The notes beneath the pieces were generated by a model. It saw only the letters and a program-made list of their open reading frames with translations, was not told the DNA's origin and searched no databases. Positions 32,870 to 46,963 of a DNA stretch of 64,000 bases are shown piece by piece. The translations under genes and the position numbers were made by a program. The stretch is from Solanum dulcamara (Eukaryota > Streptophyta > Magnoliopsida > Solanales > Solanaceae). The stretch lies in NCBI RefSeq assembly GCF_947179165.1, contig NC_077238.1, positions 42,399,793-42,463,792 of the forward strand. The letters run 5' to 3'. Numbering within the stretch: the first letter of the stretch is position 1; every line of letters begins with the position of its first letter.

Positions 32870-34800
32870 TATAAGATCCCATAATTTGGAAAGTCAGAAA
32901 ATGAGGATCAAAACATGAAATTACTAAAACCTACAATTTTCGGCACTAGATGATGATCATGAAAGAACATCATGGGCCGTGGTCCACAACACACCTCATG
33001 ATGAGCCACCGTGATGGTGATAATGAATCTCATACCTGCAAGAAGGGACCACGACAAGGGAACACAGATCATGGTGAGCATAATGGGCTGTGATGACCTC
33101 CGTGGTGACCCCTCCCCTTTGACCTTAGAAAATGATCCCAAAGTGAGGACCACGCCTCAAAACTATGGGCTGTGTAGCCCTTTATGGATAGTGGTGGTAT
33201 CTCCTGCAGACCACCCTGCAGGCCATGCACCACGCCCATGCTTCATGGACCGTGATGACCTCCACAGACTGTAAAGGGTTTTGTGGAGGAAGTTCTGAAA
33301 CTCTTCCATTGCAAACCCAGGATTTCAAGTCCAAGTCTGGCATTATGGACACCACCATGGTCCATGATGGTTCCTCTGTGGTTAGTCTTAGTTCCAGTTA
33401 AATGATAGGTAATGCAATCATTTCCCTATTCTTTTATTAATATATGTGGACATTTTTAGGACTAGATTTATTACAAAATTATCCTAAATATTCCTCAACC
33501 TGCTCTCTTCCCCCATTAATTCCCAAACAATTTTGAGACTTCTCTCTCAAGGATCACTTCAAGAGTTAATCTTCACCATCAAGTTTGGCTAGGCTTTCTT
33601 CTAGAACAAGTCTTCGTTTTCAATTCCTAGTTCAAATTCAATCAAGGTATGCAGGAATTGATCCATAGGTCCCTTTCACCCATGGAGTCCCAAGGTTTTC
33701 ATTCAAAATCTCATAAATTTCAACTGGGCTTGTAATGCTAGTTTAATGAATTATATTGGGCTATTTTAATTATGTTTTAATCATTAATTACATTAATTAC
33801 ATGATTTTAAGTTCAATTATGAGTTCCCATGCATGAAGCTATTTTAAGTGATAATTTACATGAATTAAGATTATGAAGCTCAAGAATTTCAAAGTATTCT
33901 CATGATTTTTAGTCGATTGATTATGTATATGAGTTCTACTCTAAATTCAAGTATGTATTATGATCATGAATTACAAGTATGTTTAAGATATGAATTTTAT
34001 GAAGTTATGAAGAGAGGTGACTTAAGGCCCTATGTTGGTGACCTAGGAACCTAATGACATGAATTATGCAAGTATGATATTGTAATGTTGAAAACCTTAT
34101 AGTCACATTGAAAATATGACATGAAAATGAGTTACTTTATGAATTATGAAATTTATGAACAAGTTATGATATATTCTAAGTATGATTACCCTATTATGTA
34201 TTTCGTGAGATTTGACTTAGTACCGAGCGGACATTGTGGTGGGGTCCTACAAAAAGCCTTAGTATCAGCCTCAAGTCCCTTAAACTACGTGCCACTATAG
34301 GTTGCTTTCATGTCTTAACTAGTGGATACACATATGGCGTATGTACATGACCCACCTAGCGGGGTAGATTCTACCTTGGCAAGTAGATTCCTCTTTCTTT
34401 CATGGTATGAGGAGACGTCGAGATTCCATATTATAGCTCGCATGGTCTTATTACTAGTTATGGTTCTATACCATATATGTAAATACTCTTTAGTGATGTT
34501 CAACTGTGGCTCTTTAATTTTTTGATCATTATGTTTCCCTCATGACTTTACTTATATCTTCTTATCACGTAAGTTATTTGATCATTGCATCCTATGATTT
34601 AAATTGTATGTCATGCCCTCATACTTAATACATTCAAACATACTAATGCATATTGTTTCCTACATTATCTTATAATGTAGGGGTTCAAGATCAAGATCCT
34701 ATCACACGTGGCTAGTTGAGCTTTTATTCGATGAAGTTTTTGGTGAGTCCTCATTCATCGAGGACTAGTTAAAGGTTGTTTCTTATTTCGAAGATGTTTT
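32870..34800 (+). mobile_element. Gypsy LTR fragment, truncated at its 3' end
   Basis: Starts tataagatcccataattt after a purine tract (aaggaggaga). Related to the LTR at 54219-56333 and the fragment at 31421. It stops at about 34800, where the sequence switches to a different LTR family at gatgttttta. Confidence 0.7.
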
Positions 34801-36445
34801 TATGACCTAATTCAACTCTATAAATTAACCTAAACCTCTAATTCTATTCATTCTTCTACAATTCACCCACTCAAATATTTCTCTCTCTACAAAAGACTCT
34901 CAAGGACTCCATTGAAGACTTTAAATAAATTCACTCAATCTCTCCATCAAAACTCTCAAGTTCTTCCAAATTATTTGGTCTTCTTACTTAAGGTATGTGG
35001 ATATTGATTCATGGATTCTTTCATCCATGAAGCCCAATGAATTTCTCAAGGTTTTCTATCAAATTGAAGTATGGTATTTTATGGGTTTTATGATCTCTAT
35101 TCCTATTATATGAATTATGATTCAAAGTATTATCACGAGTCTATTTTGATATAAATTTATGGTTATTGCATTAAATTAAAGAGTTTTTTATGACTTCTCC
35201 TATTTTGATTTCTAAGGTTCATGATGAAAATTATGAGTATTTTCAATTATACTTCCTAATGATATTATCTATATGAATTATATATGAGCCAAAAGAAAGT
35301 TTATGATCATGCATGTTTTCAAGTCAATTGATCATGCATTCATGTCTTATCCTAATTTCAAGTACAAACTATGATCATAAATTTTCTAAGTATGAATTAT
35401 GTCTATGTATGTATGATTGTAATGAGGAAAGGACAATTCTCACACTACAAGTATGTTACGAAAATGAGCTATTCCATGATTTCAAACCTATGATAATGAC
35501 TATGATATATGAAATTATAATTTCTATGCTATGTATGTATTCCGTGGAATTTGACTTAGCACCGAGTGGACTTGAGGTGGGGCCTTATCAAAAGCCCTAG
35601 TAGCAATCTCATGTCTCATAAACTATGTGCCACTGTAGGGTGCCTTCATGTCCTAGCTAGTGGATCCACATATAGCGTATTTATGACCCGCCTAACAGGG
35701 TAGAGTCCATCTTGGCAAGTAGATTCCCCTTTCCTCTGATGTAGGTGAAACATTAGGATTCCATGTTATAGCTCGCATGGTCTTATTGTTGATTATGGTT
35801 CCTATCCCACATATGTATGGTCCTTTTCATATTTTAAATGACTAATCCTATCTTTTACTTTATATGATACTCTTATGGTTTATTATGCATGGATCCTTCT
35901 TAAAGACTACTTATTATTTTTACTACTTCTCCTATCATGCTATTTAAAATGGTCATTTGTACAAACATGGTTTTCTATGCATTGCATTGCCTATATAGTT
36001 AGTAAATTCCAATGTACTAAAGAATACTTTAAGCCTACGTTTTCTCATAATGTAGGGGTTAAGGATGAAGATTATATTCCTCTACGTGGCTAGTTAAGCT
36101 TTCCTATCGGCAGTGTTTGTGGTGATTCCTCATATATCGGGGACTAGTCATCGAGTTGGTTAATATTTTCAAAGATCTTTGTTATGCTTTATATTAAGGG
36201 TTATCTAGGGACATGTCTTAGCCCCTGTCCATGTTCATTAGTATATGTATCTAGTTTGATAAATATTTCGAGTCTATGTTGTCATGTGACATTCCTCAAT
36301 TTCTATTCATTGTTTAGACTCTCTTACGATGTTTCCACTTTTATTTTACCTTATATATGCTTATGATATATACAAGAGGATTGTTTAGAGACCTTCGGGG
36401 TTTCAATCGCCGTGTTACGACTAGGACCTAGGTTGGGTCTTAACA
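34801..36445 (+). repeat. 5' LTR of the outer chromovirus, truncated
   Basis: Bases from acctaattcaac onward match the 3' LTR. The end is gttgggtcttaaca, directly followed by aacttagtatcagagc, a primer-binding site of tRNA-Met type at about 36446-36461. The first ~390 bases of the LTR are missing. Confidence 0.8.
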
Positions 36446-36666
36446 AACTTAGTATCAGAGCACAAGGTTTTTCAAGCGTCCTAGGGCATCCAACATGCTG
36501 CGTCAAGTAGATTCTTATTCATGGGTGTGAAGCACTCTACACGTATGAGTAGGAGGCTATATGGTGTCTTAGGAAATTCTCACTTCTTTCATGATCCATG
36601 TCATGCGATAGAGTGGTATTCTAGGACCTTCCCTTCAAACGGTTGTTCTTTGCAATTTTTCAGAAT

Positions 36667-37692
36667 ATGGCTCCGAGAAGACACATCCCTCAAGCTAATG
36701 GTCCCCTCCCCGATCAAGTAACTAATGAGTAGTTTTGGACCGCTATCACTATGCTAGCTCGCATAGTGGCCAACGAAGGAGTAATGGCTCCTCCAAATTG
36801 GATCACACCGACTTCATGAGTTAGAGACTTTACAAGGATAAACCCTCCCGAGTTCCATAGTTTGCAAGGCGATGGGGATCCCTAAGACTTTGTTTATAAG
36901 ATATATAATATTATGGATATTATGGGGATAACTTTGGAAGAAAAAGCGGAGTTGGTAGCCTACCAACTTAGGGGTGTCGCTCGAGTATGGTTTGACCAAT
37001 GAAAGGATAAAAAGGTTGAAAGAGGCCCTATAGGTTAGGAGGATTTCAAAGTTTCTTTTCTTGACCTCTTTTTTCCCTTAGAGTTGAGGGATTTTAAGGT
37101 GATGGAATTTATAAACTTGAAGCAAGGGAGTATGAGTATGAGGAAATATGCCCTCAACTTCATAAAGGTTTCCAAGTATGCTCTGACTTTGGTGTCCAGC
37201 CCTCGAGTCCAAATGAGTAAGTTTATAACAGGGGTTTTAGATTTGATTGTTAAAGAATGTAACATGTCCATGTTAGTAAAGGAAATGGATATCTCTAGAC
37301 TCATAACTTATGCCAAGCAAATTGAAGAGGAAAATCTTAAGGGGGTTTCTAGGATGACTAAGAAGGCCCAGATTGAGAATGGATCATCTTTTGATAATAC
37401 TTCAGTGCCTAAGTATCACAAGGATAGGGTGCCTAACCCTAGGTATCAAGGTGACAATTACAGTGGTCAAGCTTTTCTTGCATGCCAAAAGTGTAGAAGG
37501 TACCATCCAGGAGATTGTTTAGCAGGTTCGGGTGCATATTTTGATTGTGGTGCAAAGGATCATAAGTTGATGAATTATCCATGGGTTGCTAAGAATGATA
37601 AGGATATTTGTCATCGGTCTCAGCCCTACCTTTCTATGGGTCCCCAAAATTTATGCGGTGCTTCATCCGATAAATGTGAATTCCCTTTTTGA
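36667..37692 (+). pseudogene. Chromovirus gag remnant (outer copy)
   Basis: Starts MAPRRHIPQANGPLPDQ at 36667. The capsid-like part has INPPEFHSLQGDGDP, VAYQLRGVARVWFDQ and FLDLFFPLELRD, then FINLKQGSMSMRKYALNF and LVKEMDISRLITYAKQIEEE. A degenerate zinc knuckle (FDCGAKDHKLMNYPW, about 37540) ends it. Stops at about 36730 and in the middle make it a pseudogene. Gag would form the particle that packages element RNA. Confidence 0.85.
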
Positions 37693-38400
37693 AATGGTAA
37701 TGATTATTATGGAATGGTTGCATATATCTTATGCTTCTATAGATTGTAGAACTCATTGAGTCAAGTTTCAATTCTCAAATGAGTCTTTCTATAATGGAAG
37801 GGTCATGATTCAATATTGAAGGGTAGCTTCAATTCTTGTCCTAAGGCTCTAGTTTGGGGTCATGATAGAGAAAGAGAGAGAGTAGCCATTCCGTATTTTG
37901 ATAAAATGTGGCATGCTTATCTCATTTAAGGTTATAGACATGGAGGAAGAGCTAGATGGATCTTGTTATATACAATATATAGGTAAGAGTATATTGGTGT
38001 GTTTGTTAGTAGGAGTTAATGCAAATGTAGATGTAGAGATGCTAGGTTAGACACAAAAATTATTAAGTGATGTTGACTTTAAGGGAGCCATAAAGTGGTT
38101 AGAATGGTAGGATTGATTGTGTGGTTATAGATATGTGAATGATTATTAGCAGTCTATTTATGACTTCTTGTTAAAGGATTTCAAGTGAGTGTATTATAGT
38201 TGTCATAGAACTAAGCTTGAAAGTGGATGGCATGCGGGTGAGTATGCGGTGCATTAGATGCTCCTTGATTAGGTCTCAAGGTTTGATAAAATGTGGCTGT
38301 GAGGAGTAGTAATCTTGGGATAATTTTTCCTATAGAGGTGTAGGATCCTATAGTATATTGACAAAAATCAATATGAGTTAGAATTTCCACTTGAGTTGGT
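37693..38400 (+). other. Non-pol filler of the pol-deficient chromovirus
   Basis: Lies where PR, RT and IN would be. It shares long stretches, including gacttcttgttaa and caagtgagtgtatta, with the same position (45190-45460, inverted) of the copy at 42601-49202. Confidence 0.7.
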
Positions 38401-38676
38401 TTGGTTCATTCGGTATTTCATGTGTCAATGTTGAGGAAGTTTCTGGGTGATCCAAATTCTATTGTGCCAATGGAAAATGTAAGTATTAAAGAGAATTTGA
38501 CTTACGGGGATGTCCCAATTGAGATTTTAGACCGGAAAGTGAAGAGGTTAAGAAATAAAGACGTTGCATCCGTCAAAGTGTTATGGAGGAATCAACAAGT
38601 CGAGAGTGCTACGTGGGAAGTGGAATCAGACATGATGAAATGTTATCTGTATCTCTTTCCTTTCAGTCGATCCTAA
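38401..38676 (+). pseudogene. Chromovirus integrase C-terminus remnant (outer copy)
   Basis: Encodes FHVSMLRKFLGDPNS, VPIEILDRKVKRLRNKD, VASVKVLWRNQ and ATWEVESDM, the block up to and including the start of the chromodomain that in chromoviruses targets heterochromatin. No integrase core precedes it. Confidence 0.82.
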
Positions 38677-38929
38677 AGGTACTAAGATGTTCTTGACCAA
38701 TTCGATTAAACTCCTACATTCCAGTTCCATATGTCATTCATATGCATGCATGATTCATGAAAATATTTTTTTCTCAAGGACTATGTCTTATGTTAAGTAT
38801 GAAGTTTACATGTTCTATGCATCTTCCAAAGTCTCCTCATATTCATGTTGGGTTGCTAATCCTTTTTCAATGTCCTTCCTATATTAGTTGAATCTCATTC
38901 GAGGACGAATGTTCCCAAGGGGGAGATAT

Positions 38930-39315
38930 TGTAACATCCCTCAAAATGCTCACAAGTGCCTTAAGAATGCCTTGGGATTAGGCCGCTCATATAACACATT
39001 ATCCTTAATCCTTTTAGAAATCTAAGTTCGGAATATCGATTAGAGGGTCAAAACCTATAGGGAAATAGTCTCGGTGAATTTTTAGGTATCATAGATCGAA
39101 AGATAGATTACTCAAGGAACTATGCAAACCAGTAAGGTGTGAGACAAGTCCGAGTCGTGGACCTAGCGATGATTTTTTGGCCGAATTTAGTTTTTTAGCA
39201 AGGGCACTTTAGACTTTTCCCTAATTGTTAGCTAATGAACCTAGACGTTTTTAGGACCTAATTCAACTTTATAAATTAACCTAAACCTCTAATTCTATTC
39301 ATTCTTCTATAATTC
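38930..39315 (+). repeat. 3' LTR of the outer chromovirus, first segment
   Basis: Begins tgtaacatccctcaaaatg after the purine tract aagggggaga (38918-38927). It continues at 42300 after the solo LTR. Confidence 0.85.
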
Positions 39316-42294
39316 TGTTACACTCCGCACTTTTGAATCTTGAAACATGTTCCTAGTCTTCTTGAAAGTGTCCATGAAACCCCCACTATCCACAGACATC
39401 AAACAACTCTAAGAAAAGAAGAATGCGATACCCCATGAAAGGGAAGGTTGGAAATAGAGTTGTGAGAATCCGGAATAGGTTGGAGGCCAAGAAATGAGTC
39501 ATAGGACTTGATTTACCTACGTTAGCTACTAATTTAGAAGTCGTATACACTTGAGCTACTTAAGGACATACTAAGCTTACGTAGCATGGATTACATAGGC
39601 TCTTAAAATAGAACAAGATTACGAACCCACAGGGAAGGGAACAAGATGATACGAGGAAGCCAATAAGAGAGTGACACATGACAGCACCTCAAGCAAGGAG
39701 GTGACCCATCTGCCTGCTTGGGGGTAGGGGTGGACCCCACTGCCACATGGAAGCCCCTAAGTAGTTGCATAGTTACGGTGGTCCAATAAGGGTTGGACAC
39801 GTGTCACTCTTAGAGGATGACACTTTCACCTCCTAAACCACCCTACATATGTATGTATTGTGACTAAGAACTTCAGTTCTTTGGCAAAACAGCAGCCAAA
39901 GATAAGGAAAAAAATGTGAGAGAAGAAGAAGAGAAAGGCAGCCATGTTTTGGAGAAATTAAGGTAAGTTTCTAATTTTTCCTCCGTGACTTAATTATCTA
40001 TGGTGTTCCTCAAGAATGTGGAGGTGTATACATGTATCTTAAAATGTCTACGGAATAATAACTTCAGCTTTACACTTGGAACAAATAAGAGAAAGTTGAA
40101 AGGAAAACTCTAGGAACAAGAGGAGGGAGCTACAGGTTTGGCCCTTTGGAGGTGAGCCTCCGACCTTCGTTTAGTGAATTTATTATTTGAGGTATCCCAT
40201 GGTTATATAATAGTATTTAATAACAAGAAATTCCAATTTTGGGCAGCGAGGAAGTCATGCAAACAGTCCACTCATTTTCAATGCGTCTAGAGAAGTTCTG
40301 AGGCGCATCTTGGAGAATTATGGCCAATTTCGGGTAAGGTAAGGTTCCTTATTCCAATTTGAGACTTATGGTGTTGTCATGGAGTATGTTACATTCCATA
40401 TAGGTGGCTGTAACTGTGGAAATATCATAGTAACGCTTGACGTTCGAAACGAACTAAATTGTAGTCGTTAGAGTTGAATTGTCGTCGAAGTAAAGTGTTA
40501 TTCTTGTGAGGTGCTGCTGCAAGGGTGTGGTGTTTTTTTTCAGGGAATAAATGTGTTCTAAAATGTTTAGGGGTGCTGTTTTTTGAATCCACACGACCCC
40601 TCATTTCGTATAATTAAAGGTTCTACAAAATAAAGGCTAGACATCCTATTTTGGTATGGTATCTCCGAATGAATTGTTTGGAGATTATGTTGTATATTGT
40701 TGATGTGAACTGCTTAAACATATATTGCAGGTTTTTGTTGGTTGGATGTAGGTATTAGGAGTGGAATTGTAAATTCGGATAGGGCACATTATAGGGGAGG
40801 TGCTGCCCTATTTTCGTAAACTCTTTAACTACTTAAGGAACTAGTCAAGAAAGCAAGCGAAGGGTTGAGTTCTATGAATACTTATGTGTAGCCTAAGGTG
40901 CTAGAAAGCTAAGAGTGGTTGATATTCATATTACTTTCATGTTGAATAGGTTCAAAGGACGACGAGGAAAATGGGATAAAGAGTAAATCATAAGAGGTTT
41001 GTGGAGTTTCTCTTGGTATGTTTTTGGTATAGGTATGTAAAGCCTATCTTTTCTCTTTCTTTTGGCATGTCTTAGATGTAAGCAGGATATGATATGAGCT
41101 TTGGGGGTAATTCCATTCCTAGGTTCTGAATATGACTTCAGGACCTTCACTCACTTTTGAATGTTAAACTTTAAAGTAGTAAGCTACTATCTTCGAGTTT
41201 TTGATAGGTTAATTAGTAACTGGAGGTACAGGCCTATATCCTTAAGGGCTCAATGGGGACATACGTCTGGATCTTATAAGCTGTTGGGCAACATTTTGAC
41301 ACATGTCTATGGTTCCTGATGCTCCATACAGTCCTCCGTGACATCTAGCAGGTACTTTAATTAATTCCAAGTGACGGTTCACTTGATGACTTCATTGAGT
41401 CTCCGATAATGATTTAAACTGTGTTTTATTTCTCACTACTCTACTCGTGTATACTGTAATACTTTTTTTATCGTGCCCAGGCCGGGAATAGTAATCGTGC
41501 ACAATCCACTGCATTGTTCATCATGCCCTCACTAGAGGGCCAGGTACGTATGTATATATATGATGATATGATGATGTGTTGTAATAAGGAGATGATGGTA
41601 CTACAGATATGATTCACCGGACCCCTGATAGGGACGACTATATTGAAAATTTAAGCATGCATGATTTTACTTTTCTAGGTACAGGTTTTTGATTTGATAT
41701 TTTATCCCCTGCTTCTCTATTTCAGATATGCCTCTAGTCGTATTGTGTTATGTTTTACATACTCAGTACATATGTCGTACTGACCCCCCTTTTCTCGGGG
41801 GGGGGGGGGCTGCGTTCATGCCCGTAGGTACAGATACAGGTTTTGGAGTCTGTCAGCTTAGAATTCAGCTCAACTCAGCTGGAAGAGGCTCCATTGTATC
41901 GGAGCCTAGCTTTTGATACTGACCACTGATGTATAAAATTGTTTTGTCTATTCAGGGGTACGGCGGGGGCCCTGTCCCGCCATATGTTGTCGTTAATATT
42001 TTTAGAGGTCTGCAGACATGTATATGTGGGTTGTGTATATCGAGTTTATTCAGCTGGGTCTACATGATGTATAGTATATGTTATTATGTTATGGCAGCCT
42101 TGTCGGCTTGCATGCCCTTTAATGTTATGATACAAACGAAAAGGGCTACAGGTTTATGAAAATATTATCGGCTGATGGGGCTCTGTTATATGATATTGTT
42201 TTATTTGCAGTTCAATTTGACCACAACTGATAGTTAGGTATATGGGGGGTCTAGGTCGGACCCCAGTCGCGTCCTACGGGGTTGGGTCATGACA
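39316..42294 (+). mobile_element. Solo LTR, 2,979 bp
   Basis: Starts tgttacactccgcac and ends ggttgggtcatgaca (TG...CA). The exact TSD aattc lies at 39311-39315 and 42295-42299, and the host LTR continues across it. It contains a 13-base G run at 41797-41809 and no coding frame. Long LTRs with such ends are typical of Tekay/Del-like chromoviruses. Confidence 0.9.
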
Positions 42295-42299
42295 AATTC

Positions 42300-42600
42300 A
42301 CCTACTCAAATATTTCTCTCTCTACAAAAGACTCTCAAGGACGCCATTGAAGACTTCAAGTAAATTTACTCAAACTCTCCATCAAAACTCTCAAGTTATT
42401 CCAAACTATTGGTGTTCTCACTTAAGGTATGTGGGTATTGATTCATGGATCCTTTCATACAAGAAGCTCAATCAATTCCTCAAGTTTTTTATCAAATTAA
42501 ATTATAGTATTTTATGGGTTTTATGATCTCTTTTCCTATTGCATGAATTATGATTCAAGGTATGATCATGAGTCTATTTTGATATAAATTGAGGGTTATT
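42300..42600 (+). repeat. 3' LTR of the outer chromovirus, second segment
   Basis: Matches 34860-35165 of the 5' LTR (tctctctctacaaaagactc and following) and breaks off at ggttatt where the inner element begins. Confidence 0.85.
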
Positions 42601-44586
42601 TTTCATGACCTGACCAAAGGCCTAGTCCTAATACGGCGACCTCTTGTAAATATCATAAGCATTCATAAGCTAAAGTAAAAGCAGAAACATCGTAAGAGAG
42701 TCGAAACCATGAATAGTAAATGAAGAATATCACATGACAACATAGACTCGAAATATTTTGTCCAATTATATTCTCTACTCATGAATATGGGCATGAGCTA
42801 AGACATCTCTCTAGTTCACCCTCAATATGAAACATAAAAAAGGTCTTTGATACAATAACCAACTCGATGACTAGTCCCCGATAAATGAGGACTCACCATA
42901 AACACCACTGGATAGAAAAGTTTAACTAGCCACATAGAGAAATATGATCTTCAACCTCAACCCCTACATTATAAGACAATGTAGGTAAAAAGTATGCATT
43001 AGTACGTTGGAATGTATTAAGTATGAGGCAATGTAATGCATAAACAACCATGATTGTACAAATGACCATTTTAAATAGTATGATAGGAGAAGTAGTCGAA
43101 AATCCTAAGTAGTCGAAAAGAAGGATCAATGCATAATAAACCATAAGAGTATCATATAAAGTAACAGATATGATTAGTCATTTAAAATTTAAAAAATAAC
43201 CATACATATGTGGGATAAGAACTATAACCAACAATTTGACCATGCGAGCTATAACATGGAATCCCAATGTTGCCCATACATCGGAGGAAATGGGAATCTA
43301 CTTGCCAAGGTAGACTCTACACTTCTAGGTGGGTCATGCATATGATATATGTGGATCTACTAGCTAGGCCAAAAAGGCAATCCTATGGTGGCACGTAGTT
43401 ATGAGACAAAATAATTTATATAAGGACCCTTTATTTCGAGCCCCCACCTCAAGTCCACATTCGGTGCTAAGTCAAATCCGATGGAATACATATATAACAT
43501 AGAAATCATAATTTCATTTATCATAGTCATTATCATATGGTTGAAATCATAGAGTAGCTTATTTTCATAATATAAGTGCAATGCGGGCATTGTCCTTCAA
43601 CATTACAAATCATACATACATAGACATAATTCATATTTAGAAATTCATGATCATAGCTTATACTTGAAATTAGGGTAAGACATGAATGCATGATCAATTG
43701 ATTTAAAAATTATGAAATTGACTTGAAAAAATGCATGATTATAAACTTTATAACAACCCATACATAGTTCATATAGAAAATATTTGAAAGTATAATTGGA
43801 AAATATTCATAATTTATATCATGAAGCGTAGAAATCAAAATAGGAGTATTCATAGAAAAACTCTTCAATTCAATGTAGTAACCATCAATTTATATCAAAA
43901 TAGACTCATGATCATACTTGAATCGAAATTCATGCAATAGGAGTAGAGATCATAAAACCCATAAAATATCATACTTTAATTTGGTAGAAAATCTTCAAGA
44001 ATTGATTGGGATTCATGGATGAAATGATCTATGAATCAATACCCACATACCTTAAGTGAGAACACCAATTAATTTGGAAGAACTTGAGAGTTTTGATGGA
44101 GAGCTTGAGTGAATTTTCTTGATGTCTTTAATGGAGTTCTTGAGAGTCTTTTGTAGAGAAAGAAATATTTGAGTAGGTGAATTGTAGAAGAATGAATAGA
44201 ATTAGAAGTTTAGGTTAATTTATAGAGTTGAATTAGGTCCTAAAACATCTAGGTTCATTAGCTAATAATTTGGTAAAAGTCTAAAATGTCCTTACTAAAA
44301 ATACAATTCAGCCAAAAACCCTTGCTAGGTCCGCAACGCGGAGGCGTGCAAGTCCGTAATGTGGACTTGTCGCGCACCTTATTGTTTTGCATAATTTCTT
44401 TGAAAATCTATCTTTCAATAAATGGGTCCTAAAAATCTACCAAAACTATTTTCCTATAGGTTTTGACCCCCTAATCGATATTTCGAACTCAAATTTTCCA
44501 AAAAGATTAAGGAGAATGCGTTACATGAGCGGCCTAATCCCAAGGCATTCTTAAGGCACTTATGAGCATTTTTGAGGGATGCTACA
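42601..44586 (-). repeat. 3' LTR of the inner chromovirus
   Basis: Plus-strand ends tttcatgacctgacc (one base off the canonical tgtcatga) and gagggatgctaca. Bases 44330-44380 hold the inverted word tccgcaacgcgga. Confidence 0.88.
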
Positions 44587-44933
44587 TTATATCCCCCCTT
44601 GGGAACATTCATCCTCAAATAAGATTTAACTAATATGGGAAGGACATGGAAAAAGGACTAGCAACCCAACATGAATATGAGGACACTTTGAAAGATGCAT
44701 AGAACATGTAAACTTCATACTTAACATAAGACATATTCCTTTAGAAAAAATCATTTTCGTGAATCATGCATGCATATGAATGATATATGGAACTGAAACA
44801 TAGGAGTTTAAAAGATTTGATCATGAACAACTTAGTACCTTTAGGCTTGAGTGGAAAGAAAGAGATACGGATAATGTTTCATCATGTCCGATTCTGCTTC
44901 CTATGTAGAACTATCTACTTGTTGATTCTTCCA

Positions 44934-45122
44934 TCACACTTTGACGGATACAACGTCTTTATTCCTTAACCTCTTCACTTGCCGGTCTAAAATCTCAATC
45001 GGAACATCCTCATAAGTCAAATTTTCTTCAATACTCACATTCTCTATTGGTATAATAGAATTTGAATCACCCACAAACTTTCTCAACATTGACACATGAA
45101 ATACCAGATGAACCAAAGCCAA
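44934..45122 (-). pseudogene. Chromovirus integrase C-terminus remnant (inner copy)
   Basis: Minus-strand frame with LVHLVFHVSMLRKFVGD, VPIEILDRQVKRLRNKD and VVSVKV, homologous to 38401-38600. The chromodomain part continues to about 44880 in broken form. Confidence 0.82.
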
Positions 45123-46019
45123 TTCAAATGGCTATTCTAACTCATATGCCATTTTGTCAATATATCTTAGGATCCTAGACGTTTTATAGGAAAATTTATC
45201 CCACGAGTACTATCCCTTACTATCCGTATTCAACAAACCTCGAAACCTAATAAACAAACACACAATGCATGGTACATCCACCCATATGCCATCAACACTA
45301 TATTCAAGCCTAGTTCTATAAAAACTCTAATACACTCACTTGAAACCCTTAACAAGAAGTCATCAATAGACTACTACAATCATTCAAATATCTACAACCA
45401 CACATTCAAGCCTACCATTCTAACGACTTTATGGCTCCCTTGAAGTCAACATCACTTAATAATTTTTATGTCTACCCTAGCATCTCTATATCCTCAATGG
45501 TATTCATTCCTATCAAAGGTCACACCAATATACTCTTACCTATCTATTGCCTACAACAAGGTCTCATCTTGCTCATCCTCTATATCTATAACCTCAAATG
45601 GACCAAGCATACCACAATTATCACAATACGGAACACCCACTCTTCCCCCAATCTTCTCTAACTCATCTATCGAGAGCTATGAACTTTACTCACTATCATT
45701 TCTCTCAGGCTATCAACATTTGGAACACACAATCGACCTTGCTAATGAAATACTCCATCTCCCGCTTGTGAGAGAACCTCTATCTTCTCATCAACCATTA
45801 ATTTCTCATTCACTACCCATCATAATTCCTAACTATCTCAAACAATAACACCACCCTCATTAGCATCACTCAAACTTACCCATAAATACCGAGTCACATA
45901 ATGGTATTAACCGGAAAAGGCTCTAGAAAGATTTCAGGGCATACACCAAATCTTATAGAAAGATAAGGAGTAATAAAAGACAACGTGGCACCCGAATCAA
46001 ATAAAACATAAACATCAAG

Positions 46020-46963
46020 GTCAAAGACCCATTCTTATCAGACACTTACCCCCATGATTCCTTCCATACTTGGTGCATGTAGGGATAGTAATACCACTAA
46101 CATTCACACCTCCATCTTGTCCCTTAGGGTATGACACCCTATCTTTATCAAATCTTTGGCCCAAAGCTTGAGGGAAACCTTGACCTTGGAATCTTTGGCC
46201 TTGTTGTAAGCGACCATTATCCTCACTGGTCTTAGCATTAGAAAACCTTCCTTCAAACCGAGTCCTCTTGGACTCCCTTATCTTTTTCTCTTCAAGCTTC
46301 TCTCCTTCTATTTGTTCAGCATAGGTCATGAGCTAAGATATATCCATTTCTTTTACAAGCATAGCGGCTCAGCATTCTCTAGCAATTAAGTCAGACACCC
46401 CCAAAATGAACTTACTTATTCGGGTGCGAGAATCAACTACCAAAGAAGGAGCATACTTGGACAACTTTATTAAGTTAAGGGAATACTGCCTCACACTCAT
46501 ACTCCCTTGCTTCAAGTTGATAAATTGCATCACCTTTGTCTCCCTCAACTCTAAGGGAAAGAAATGATCAAGAAATGCAACTTTGAAATCCTTCCAACCT
46601 ATAGGGCCTCTTTTAACCCTTTTAGCCTTCTATTGGTTGTACCACACTTGAGCGACACTCCTAAGTGGTAGGCCGCCATCTCCTTCTTCTCTTTCGAAGA
46701 CATCCCCATAATATCCGTAATCTTATATACCTAATAAACATAGTCTTGGGGATCCTCATCGCCTTTCAAACCATGGAACTCGGGAGGGTTCATCCTTGTA
46801 AAGTCTCTAACTCTTAAGCCAGCGTGTTCACATTTGAAGGAGTCATTACTCCTTGGTTCGCCACTATGCGAGCTAGCATAGTGATAGAGGTCCCAAACTC
46901 CTCATTAGTTACTTGATCGGGAAGAGGATAATTAGCTTGATGGATTTATCTTCTTAGAGGCAT
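46020..46963 (-). pseudogene. Chromovirus gag remnant (inner copy)
   Basis: Begins MPLRR at 46963, then PLPDQVTNEEFGTSITMLAR, FINLKQGSMSVRQYSLNLIK and LVKEMDIS. The last open part (46021-46329) reads MTYAEQIEGEKLEEKKIRES and ends in a partial zinc knuckle (CTKYGRNHGGKC). Stops and shifts are present. Confidence 0.82.

Noticed and set aside
45468..45848. Plus-strand frames of 76 and 126 codons
   Set aside because: They lie antisense to the filler of the pol-less chromovirus and are not conserved in the outer copy.
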